Shown piece after piece: positions 1 to 4,895 of a DNA stretch of 6,170 bases. A program made the position numbers and the translations under genes. The notes beneath the pieces were generated by a model. The model made no database searches. It had not been told where the DNA came from and saw only the letters and a list, made by a program, of their open reading frames with translations. The DNA is from JBFGCT01 sp041581055 (lineage in GTDB: Bacteria > Actinomycetota > Acidimicrobiia > Acidimicrobiales > Ilumatobacteraceae), in NCBI GenBank assembly GCA_041581055.1, contig JBFGCT010000210.1, forward strand, positions 1-6,170, written 5' to 3'. Each line of letters opens with the position of its first letter. Within the stretch, counting starts at the first letter, position 1.

Positions 1-35
1 CCACCCCCCGGCGGGCGGGTCGTCGGCGTCCGGAC

Positions 36-788
36 TCAGTCGACGGACGAGGCGGTCAGGGGCGGAGCGACGCCGGCGGTCCAGTTGGCGACGAAGCGGT
101 AGCGGTCGCCGCGGATCGTCGTCGTCCGCCACTCGATCGGCCGGCCGTCCGCGTGCCCCAACCGCTCGAGGAAGAAGGCCGCCTCGCCGCGCCGCATCCC
201 GAGGCGATCCCGATCGGCGGCGGCCGGGTTCGTCGGCGCGATCCGCTCCCAGCCGTGTGTCGGACGGACACCGCACCGGCGCTCGAGCTCGTCGTACAGC
301 GCGGTGTGCCCGAAATCGGATTCGAGCAGCGGCGCGGCGACGTCCATCGGGAGCCACGCCCGGTCGATCGCCAGCGGTTCGTCGTCGGCGAGCCGCACCC
401 GTTCGAGGTACAGCAGGGGCGCCTCGGGTCCCAGTTCGAGCCGCCCCGCGACCACCGGGTCGGTCAGCGCGCGCAGCTCGACGACCGTGCTGCGTTGCAC
501 GGCGCCCGACGACTCGACGGAGTCGAACAGGCTGTAGAGCGCGCCGAGCGGCTGCTCGAACTCGGCGCGGTTGACGATCGTCCCCCGGCCCCGCTCGCGA
601 TGGAGGATCCCGGTCTTGTTCAGGTGGCGGATGGCCTCGCGCACGGTGTGCCGGCTGACGCCGTACTCGTCGACCAACTCGCTGTCGGTCGGGAAGCGAT
701 CGTCGAACTCGCCGCCGTCGAGGCGCCGCTTGAGATCGTGCTCCAACTGCGCCCACAGGGGCATCGGGCTCGATCGGTCCAGACCCAC
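36..788 (-). CDS. GntR-family transcriptional regulator with UTRA effector domain
   Basis: A 250-residue DNA-binding regulator. Residues 9-74 form the GntR winged helix: the helix-turn-helix runs about 32-56 (FPTDSELVDEYGVSRHTVRE) and the wing ends in GRGTIV (67-72). Residues about 93-236 form a UTRA (HutC/FarR-type) ligand pocket, recognisable from LLYLERVRLADDEPLAIDRA (125-144) and from the C-terminal block around IEWRTTTIRGDRYRF (218-232). Total length and domain order are normal for the HutC subfamily. The frame stays open up to 926, but I place the start at the GTG at 788: AGGAGG lies 9 nt upstream, and upstream residues have no GntR homology. It is divergent from the SulP operon and likely autoregulated through the dyad at 808-837. 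The effector cannot be told from sequence; HutC-type regulators usually sense small metabolites. A role in the neighbouring sulfur operon is only inferred from position. Confidence 0.93.
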   Translation of the reverse strand: MGLDRSSPMPLWAQLEHDLKRRLDGGEFDDRFPTDSELVDEYGVSRHTVREAIRHLNKTGILHRERGRGTIVNRAEFEQPLGALYSLFDSVESSGAVQRSTVVELRALTDPVVAGRLELGPEAPLLYLERVRLADDEPLAIDRAWLPMDVAAPLLESDFGHTALYDELERRCGVRPTHGWERIAPTNPAAADRDRLGMRRGEAAFFLERLGHADGRPIEWRTTTIRGDRYRFVANWTAGVAPPLTASSVD

Positions 789-797
789 GCGCGCCGT

Positions 798-806
798 CCT
801 CCTCCC
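798..806 (-). promoter_or_regulatory. Strong ribosome binding site of the gntR gene
   Basis: Read on the minus strand this is GGGAGGAGG, a near-perfect Shine-Dalgarno sequence, with 9 nt to the GTG at 788. It decides the start: no such sequence precedes the farther upstream candidate at 926, and the next ATG (at 764) would remove the first residues of the winged-helix domain. Confidence 0.8.
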
Positions 807-807
807 A

Positions 808-837
808 TTTGTCGGCTTGTCTGCACAACCTAACAAA
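808..837. promoter_or_regulatory. Nested two-tier dyad, probable GntR operator
   Basis: The plus strand reads TTTGT (808-812), 4 nt, TTGT (817-820), CTGC, ACAA (825-828), 4 nt, ACAAA (833-837). The inner and outer arm pairs share the same centre, 822.5. It lies just upstream of the gntR ribosome site. The core GTCTGCAC fits 6 of 8 positions of the HutC-subfamily consensus GTMTAKAC as I recall it. A weak TANNNT box, TAGGTT on the minus strand (832-827), falls inside it, so bound protein should block gntR transcription. Binding by this GntR protein is inferred. Confidence 0.5.
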
Positions 838-869
838 CGGTCAGGCACGACCGGACACGGGGCGGCGCG

Positions 870-904
870 GCGTTGAAAAGGCCAGGTAGTGGCCGTTTCA
901 CCGC
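870..904. repeat. 35-bp inverted repeat in the divergent promoter region
   Basis: The left arm 870-884 (GCGTTGAAAAGGCCA) and right arm 890-904 (TGGCCGTTTCACCGC) are complementary at 13 of 15 positions, around a 5-nt spacer GGTAG. It lies between both inferred transcription starts, so it is probably not transcribed and acts as DNA rather than as an RNA hairpin. Its centre (887) is 60 bp upstream of the inferred sulP start at 947, where an activator contacting RNA polymerase could sit. I do not recognise the motif. Confidence 0.5.
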
Positions 905-910
905 GTTCGG

Positions 911-939
911 TTGCGCGCGCTACCAAAAGTACGTATATT
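911..939 (+). promoter_or_regulatory. Promoter of the sulP operon, apparently leaderless
   Basis: The -10 box is TATATT (934-939), 5 of 6 to TATAAT. With a 17-nt spacer the -35 box is TTGCGC (911-916), matching only the TTG of TTGACA. The -10 box ends 7 nt before the ATG at 947, which places the transcription start at or next to the A of that ATG. This also explains why no ribosome site precedes the gene. The TTG of the -35 box is in frame and can be mistaken for a start codon. Confidence 0.6.
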
Positions 940-946
940 CGTACTT
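927..946. promoter_or_regulatory. Palindromic operator covering the sulP -10 box
   Basis: AAGTACGTATATTCGTACTT is a 20-bp palindrome in which 9 of 10 base pairs of symmetry hold; only T934/T939 break it. It spans the whole -10 box and ends at the base before the ATG at 947, so a bound dimer would exclude RNA polymerase. Size and AT-centred symmetry are like operators of ArsR- or TetR-type repressors. No such regulator is in the window, and the half-site does not resemble that of the 808-837 dyad. Which protein binds is unknown. Confidence 0.6.
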
Positions 947-2701
947 ATGTCCATGGGGCGCTCGCTGCTACCGATCCTGCGATGGGGGCCGGCCTACGAA
1001 CGCGCCGACCTGCGCAGTGACCTCGCGGCCGGGCTCACCGTCGGGGCGATGCTCGTCCCGCAGGCGATGGCGTACGCGTTGCTCGCCGGGTTGCCGCCCC
1101 AGGTCGGCCTCTACGCGGCGACGATCCCCGTGCTGGTCTACGCCGTGTTCGGCACCTCGCGCCAGCTCGCCGTCGGACCGGTGGCGATCGTCTCGCTCCT
1201 CACCGCTTCAGCGCTCGGGGGGATCGTCGAGGAGGGCACCGCGGACTACTTGGCCGCGGCGGCGACGCTGGCGCTGCTCGTCGGCGTGATCCACATCGTC
1301 GTCGGCGCGGGCCGCCTGGGCTTCCTCGTCAACTTCCTCTCCCACTCCGTGCTGGTCGGATTCACCGCGGCGGCGGCGATCATCATCGGCTTCTCGCAGG
1401 TCAAGCACCTCCTCGGGATCCGCATCGACGGCGGCGACCACTTCTACGAGACGGTCTGGGCGGTCGTCGGCGGGTTGACCGACACGCACGGCGCGACGCT
1501 GGCGCTCGGCGTCGGCGCGCTCGGCGCGCTGCTCCTGTTGAGACGGATGATGCCGAAGGTTCCGGCCGCCCTGGTCGTGATGGTCGGTTCGATCGCCGCG
1601 GTGGCCGCGCTCGACCTGACGTCGCGCGGCGTGTCGACCGTCGGCGACATCCCCGACACGCTTCCCTCGTTCGGGCTGCCGACATTCGACGGCTCGCTGA
1701 TCGGTCGGCTGTTGCCGACCGCGCTGGTCATCACGCTCGTCGGGTTCATGGAGTCGATCGCGGTGGCCAAGGTGTACGCCCGGCGCCACCGTTACACGAT
1801 CGACCCGAACGGCGAACTGGTCGGGCTGGGAGCGGCCAACGTGGCGTCCGGCCTGTTCGGCGGGTACCCGGTCACCGGCGGCTTCTCCCGGACGGCGGTC
1901 AACGACACCGCTGGCGCGCGCACACCGCTGGCGTCGATCGTGACCGCGCTGATCGTGCTCGCGACCATCGCCTTCCTCACCCCGCTGCTCTCGTCGCTGC
2001 CGAACGCGGCGCTCGGGGCGATCATCGTCGTCGCCGTGATCGGGCTGGTCGACGTCCGCGAGATGCGGCACATCGCCCGGGTCAAGTCGAGCGACCTGAT
2101 CGGCCTGTCGGTGGCGTTCGTGGCGACGCTCGTGCTCGGCATCGAGCTGGGGATCGGCGTCGCCGTGCTGGCGTCGATGATCGTCGTCTTCGCCCGGATG
2201 TCGAGGCCGCACACCGCCGTCCTCGGGCGCGTCGACGGCACGACGAACTACCGCAACGTCGCCCGCTTCCCCGAGGTCGTCACCCGCGACGACGTGCGGG
2301 TGATCCGCATCGACGCCGCGCTCTCCTTCGTCAACGCGACCGTGGTCAAGAAGCTGATCCTCGAGCAGGCGGCGCTCGTCTCGGTCGGGCCGCGGGCCCT
2401 GGTGCTCGACGCGTCGGGCATCAACGACCTCGACGCCACCGGCGTGGCCATGCTCGAAGAACTGCTGCCCGACCTCGACGAGCGCGGCGTTCAACTGCAC
2501 CTCGCCGACGTCAAGGGCCCGGTGCGCGACGTGTTGCGGCGCGCCGGCATCTGGCAGTCGGCGGCCGGTCGCATCCACGCGTCGACGAGCGACGCGGTCG
2601 ACGCGATCGCCCGCCGCGTCCCGGCGCCGGGCGACCAGCGCCGGAGCGGCATCGACGAGCGCCCGGAACCCGGCCCGATCATGGAGCACAGCCATGCCTG
2701 A
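947..2701 (+). CDS. SulP-family anion permease with C-terminal STAS domain
   Basis: A 584-residue inner-membrane transporter of the SulP/SLC26 family, whose members carry sulfate, bicarbonate or dicarboxylates. The SulP transmembrane core spans about residues 25-415, with the signature AGLTVGAMLVPQAMAYALLA (28-47), the TSRQLAVGPVAI stretch (70-81), MESIAVAKVYARRH (268-281), and NGELVGLGAANVASG with GGYPVTGGFSRTAVN (288-319). A cytoplasmic STAS domain occupies about 423-555; VLDASGINDLDATG (486-499) has Thr498 at the usual phospho-acceptor region. I chose ATG 947, 7 nt after the -10 box; ATG 953 is a close alternative and TTG 911 is rejected. A 25-residue hydrophilic tail ends in HSHA. First gene of the sulfur operon, overlapping the next small ORF by 8 nt. 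Context favours a sulfur oxyanion as substrate, but sequence alone does not separate sulfate from bicarbonate or the direction of transport. Confidence 0.93.
   Translation: MSMGRSLLPILRWGPAYERADLRSDLAAGLTVGAMLVPQAMAYALLAGLPPQVGLYAATIPVLVYAVFGTSRQLAVGPVAIVSLLTASALGGIVEEGTADYLAAAATLALLVGVIHIVVGAGRLGFLVNFLSHSVLVGFTAAAAIIIGFSQVKHLLGIRIDGGDHFYETVWAVVGGLTDTHGATLALGVGALGALLLLRRMMPKVPAALVVMVGSIAAVAALDLTSRGVSTVGDIPDTLPSFGLPTFDGSLIGRLLPTALVITLVGFMESIAVAKVYARRHRYTIDPNGELVGLGAANVASGLFGGYPVTGGFSRTAVNDTAGARTPLASIVTALIVLATIAFLTPLLSSLPNAALGAIIVVAVIGLVDVREMRHIARVKSSDLIGLSVAFVATLVLGIELGIGVAVLASMIVVFARMSRPHTAVLGRVDGTTNYRNVARFPEVVTRDDVRVIRIDAALSFVNATVVKKLILEQAALVSVGPRALVLDASGINDLDATGVAMLEELLPDLDERGVQLHLADVKGPVRDVLRRAGIWQSAAGRIHASTSDAVDAIARRVPAPGDQRRSGIDERPEPGPIMEHSHA
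2683..2686 (+). promoter_or_regulatory. Ribosome binding site of the small ORF
   Basis: GGAG lies inside the last codons of sulP, 7 nt before ATG 2694. Its good spacing is one of the main supports for translation of the small ORF. Confidence 0.45.
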
Positions 2702-2840
2702 GCGGGGCGCGCCCACCCGCGCGCGCCGTCGGCGCGAGGACCTTGTCGACATCGGAGGCATGCTCTACGCGCTCGCGCCGGGCCGCCTCGACCCGCCCGA
2801 CCGTCCGTCCGAACACCTTCCACCACTGGAGACAACATGA
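2694..2840 (+). CDS. Small 48-codon ORF linking sulP and the rhodanese gene
   Basis: I do not recognise this protein. It begins MPERGAPTRARRREDLVDIG and continues through a short apolar stretch GGMLYALAPGRL (20-31) to a Pro-rich, acidic end, PPLETT. There is no Cys, no signal peptide and no clear membrane helix. Its start overlaps the sulP stop by 8 nt and its TGA overlaps the rhodanese ATG as ATGA (2837-2840), the arrangement expected for translational coupling on both sides. GGAG sits 7 nt upstream of the ATG. About three quarters of its codons end in G or C, a little less than the flanking genes and mainly so near the 3' end. Without it there would be a 135-nt gap inside an otherwise compact operon. 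It might be a genuine small protein, perhaps an accessory of SulP, or only a coupling leader peptide. Confidence 0.55.
   Translation: MPERGAPTRARRRREDLVDIGGMLYALAPGRLDPPDRPSEHLPPLETT
2828..2831 (+). promoter_or_regulatory. Ribosome binding site of the rhodanese gene
   Basis: GGAG ends 5 nt before ATG 2837, inside the last codons of the small ORF. It supports this start and fits re-initiation at the ATGA overlap. Confidence 0.6.
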
Positions 2841-3424
2841 CCACCACGACCATCCCCGGCGCCGACGTCATCGGTGTCGACACCTTGCGGGCGATGCTCG
2901 CCGCCGACGCCGGGCTCCGCATCCTCGACGTCCGCACCGGCGGCGAGTTCGAGTCGGTGCACATCCCCGGCTCGTACAACGTTCCCCTCGACACGCTCGC
3001 CGAGCACGCCCAGGATCTCGCCGACGTCGAGCGGCCCGTCGTGCTCGTCTGCCAGACCGGCGGGCGCGCCACGCAGGCCCACGGCACGCTGAGCGGCGCC
3101 GGCAAGCAGCGCCTGCACATCCTCGAAGGCGGCATGGTCGCCTGGCGATCGGCCGGCGGCGACGTGGTCGAGGGCGCCACCGCGCGGTGGGCGATGGACC
3201 GGCAGGTTCGATTCGTCGCCGGCTCGCTGGTGCTGGCCGGGCTGATCGCCGGGCTGGCGGCGCCCAAGGCGAAGTTGCTCTCCGCCGGCGTGGCCAGCGG
3301 GCTCGTCTACTCGGCGGTCTCCAACACGTGCGCGATGGGCGACCTGCTGGCGAAGCTGCCGTACAACCGGACCGACAAATGCGACATCGCGGGCGTGCTC
3401 GACGAGCTGCGCGCCGCGGCCTGA
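2837..3424 (+). CDS. Membrane-anchored rhodanese (rhodanese plus DUF2892-type hairpin)
   Basis: A 195-residue sulfurtransferase that should carry sulfane sulfur as a cysteine persulfide at the cytoplasmic face of the membrane. Residues about 10-112 form a single rhodanese domain: DVRTGGEFESVHIPGSYNVP (31-50) is the usual substrate-side motif and the active loop is CQTGGR (72-77), with Cys72 as the catalytic residue in a CxxGxR arrangement. From 118 the sequence changes to the DUF2892 type, opening with MDRQVRF (120-126), two apolar segments (about 127-142 and 147-164), then CAMGDLLAKLPYNR (165-178). The same two-part layout occurs in YgaP-like membrane rhodaneses. Extra cysteines at 165 and 182 lie at the end of the hairpin. 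The gene starts within the small ORF's stop codon and is followed 27 nt later by the MBL-rhodanese fusion. Its likely job is relay of persulfide sulfur to or from that enzyme. Confidence 0.92.
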   Translation: MTTTTIPGADVIGVDTLRAMLAADAGLRILDVRTGGEFESVHIPGSYNVPLDTLAEHAQDLADVERPVVLVCQTGGRATQAHGTLSGAGKQRLHILEGGMVAWRSAGGDVVEGATARWAMDRQVRFVAGSLVLAGLIAGLAAPKAKLLSAGVASGLVYSAVSNTCAMGDLLAKLPYNRTDKCDIAGVLDELRAAA

Positions 3425-3442
3425 CCCACCGCCTGACCTCGA

Positions 3443-3447
3443 AGGGG
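3443..3447 (+). promoter_or_regulatory. Ribosome binding site of the MBL-rhodanese gene
   Basis: AGGGG stands 4 nt before ATG 3452, in the 27-nt gap after the rhodanese stop. The spacing is short but usable and fixes the start, which is also where homology to the family begins (MIFTQYYLDCLSQASYLIGD). Confidence 0.5.
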
Positions 3448-3451
3448 ACCC

Positions 3452-4831
3452 ATGATCTTCACGCAGTACTACCTCGACTGTCTCTCGCAGGCGTCGTACC
3501 TGATCGGCGACGAGACGACCGGGCGGGCGGTCGTCGTCGACCCCCGGCGTGACGTCGACGAGTACGTGCGCGACGCCGCCGCGGCCGGGCTCGACATCGA
3601 GCTGGTGATCGAGACGCACTTCCACGCCGACTTCCTCTCCGGCCACCTCGAGCTGGCGGAGCTGACCGGCGCCGAGATCGGCTACTCGACCGAGGCCGTG
3701 ACCGACTTCGCGTCCCGCGGATTGGACGACGGCGAGCGCATCGAACTGGGCGAGGTCGTGCTCGAGATCCGGCACACACCGGGCCACACGCCCGAGTCGA
3801 TCAGCGTCGTGGTCTGGGAGCACGCCGGCGCCGCCGCGCCGTACGGCGTGCTGACCGGCGACACGCTGTTCATCGGCGACGTCGGCCGGCCCGACCTGCT
3901 GTCGTCGATCGGGTTCACCCGCGACGAGCTGGCCGACCAGCTGTACGACAGCCTGCACGACCGCTTGCTGACGCTGCCCGACGCGACCAGGGTGTTCCCC
4001 GGGCACGGGGCCGGCTCGGCCTGCGGCAAGAACCTCTCGACCGAGACGACGTCGACGATGGGCGAGCAGCGCGAGTCCAACTACGCCCTCCTCGCGCCGG
4101 ACCGGCAGACCTTCGTCGACCTCGTGACCGAGGGCCAGCCCCCGGCCCCCGGCTACTTCGTCTACGACGCGGTCCTCAACCGCCAGGACCGCGAGCTGCT
4201 CGACGAACACGAGCCGCCCCGCGCCCTCGATCTCGCCACGTTCGAGCAGCTCGTCGCCGGCGGCGCGATGATCGTCGACGGCCGCGACCCCGACGAGTTC
4301 GGGCACGGGCACCTGGTGGGTTCGATCAACGTCGGGCTCAACGGCCGGTACGCGGAGTTCGCCGGCTCGGTCGTGCCGCACGATGTCGACATCGTGCTGG
4401 TCGTCGCGCCCGGGTTCGAGCTCGAGGCGAAGAACCGGCTCGCCCGCATCGGCTTCGACCGGGTCGTCGGCCACCTCGCCGATCCGCTCGCGGTGATGAC
4501 GCACCACCCGGACCGCGTCCGTCGGGCGTCGCGCCTCACCGCCGCCCGGTTCGCCGACCGGCGCGACGAGATCGAGGGTCTGCAACTCGTCGACATCCGC
4601 AACCCCGGTGAGATCGCGCTGGGCGCGATCGCCGGCGCCACGGCGATCCCGGTCGGGCAGCTACCGGCACGGCTCGACGAGCTCGATCGATCGGCGCCGA
4701 CGGTCGTCTACTGCGCGGGCGGCTATCGCTCGTCGGTCGCCGCCAGCCTCCTCCGTCATGAGGGCTTCGACGACGTGTCGGACATCCTCGGCGGGTACGG
4801 CGCGTGGCTCGCCGATACTGCGGTCGTGTGA
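3452..4831 (+). CDS. Persulfide dioxygenase-like MBL protein fused to two rhodanese domains (CstB type)
   Basis: A 459-residue cytoplasmic enzyme expected to oxidise persulfide sulfur with O2 and to transfer sulfur at its rhodanese end. Residues 1 to about 245 form an ETHE1-like metallo-beta-lactamase domain: THFHADFLSGH (55-65), HTPGH (108-112), TGDTLF (135-140) and PGHGAGSACGKNLS (183-196). By family analogy His56, His112 and Asp137 hold one iron. DVGRPDLL (143-150) matches the ETHE1 group. Rhodanese domain 1 (about 257-350) has VVAPGFELEAKN (317-328) in place of a Cys loop, so it is inactive. Rhodanese domain 2 (about 365-455) has an intact loop CAGGYR, with Cys421. This order matches Staphylococcus CstB, which makes thiosulfate from persulfide, and the length is close to the family norm. 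It ends the operon, 64 nt before the M23 gene. The exact product (sulfite or thiosulfate) is not settled by sequence. Confidence 0.93.
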   Translation: MIFTQYYLDCLSQASYLIGDETTGRAVVVDPRRDVDEYVRDAAAAGLDIELVIETHFHADFLSGHLELAELTGAEIGYSTEAVTDFASRGLDDGERIELGEVVLEIRHTPGHTPESISVVVWEHAGAAAPYGVLTGDTLFIGDVGRPDLLSSIGFTRDELADQLYDSLHDRLLTLPDATRVFPGHGAGSACGKNLSTETTSTMGEQRESNYALLAPDRQTFVDLVTEGQPPAPGYFVYDAVLNRQDRELLDEHEPPRALDLATFEQLVAGGAMIVDGRDPDEFGHGHLVGSINVGLNGRYAEFAGSVVPHDVDIVLVVAPGFELEAKNRLARIGFDRVVGHLADPLAVMTHHPDRVRRASRLTAARFADRRDEIEGLQLVDIRNPGEIALGAIAGATAIPVGQLPARLDELDRSAPTVVYCAGGYRSSVAASLLRHEGFDDVSDILGGYGAWLADTAVV

Positions 4832-4857
4832 CGAACCGTCGACCACACCGGCAACAT

Positions 4858-4888
4858 TTGTCACGGAACCGTCATATTGCGCTAGGGT
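4858..4888 (+). promoter_or_regulatory. Leaderless promoter of the M23 peptidase gene
   Basis: TTGTCA (4858-4863) matches 5 of 6 positions of the -35 consensus. TAGGGT (4883-4888) fits the TANNNT -10 form common in high-GC actinobacteria. The spacer is 19 nt, longer than the usual 17-18. The -10 box ends 7 nt before ATG 4896, so the transcript probably starts at the ATG; no ribosome site is visible. One copy of a GAACCGTC repeat falls in the spacer. Confidence 0.5.
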
Positions 4889-4895
4889 CGTGCCG

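Noticed and set aside
5..20. C-rich then G-rich stretch downstream of gntR as terminator
   Set aside because: It could fold, but there is no T-run and the window edge hides its context.
789..926. N-terminal extension of the GntR reading frame up to ATG at 926
   Set aside because: These 46 extra codons have no GntR similarity, cross the dyads and promoters, and lack a ribosome site; the GTG at 788 has AGGAGG.
911..946. TTG 911 as the sulP start
   Set aside because: It coincides with the likely -35 box, and the stretch to 946 is a promoter and palindrome; ATG 947 is placed as expected for a leaderless transcript.
2705..2714. Perfect 10-bp palindrome GGGCGCGCCC
   Set aside because: Pure GC palindromes of this size are common by chance at this base composition, and it lies inside the small ORF.
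2765..4585. Long open frame on the minus strand (606 codons) and similar frames at 1208-2761
   Set aside because: They lie opposite strongly supported genes and read as Arg/Asp/Val-rich, motif-free protein, as expected from the mirror of GC-rich codons.
4826..4848. Possible hairpin after the MBL-rhodanese gene (GTGT/ACAC outside, GACG-AAC-CGTC inside) as terminator
   Set aside because: Arms are short and bulged, overlap the stop codon, and no T-run follows; not enough to call a terminator.
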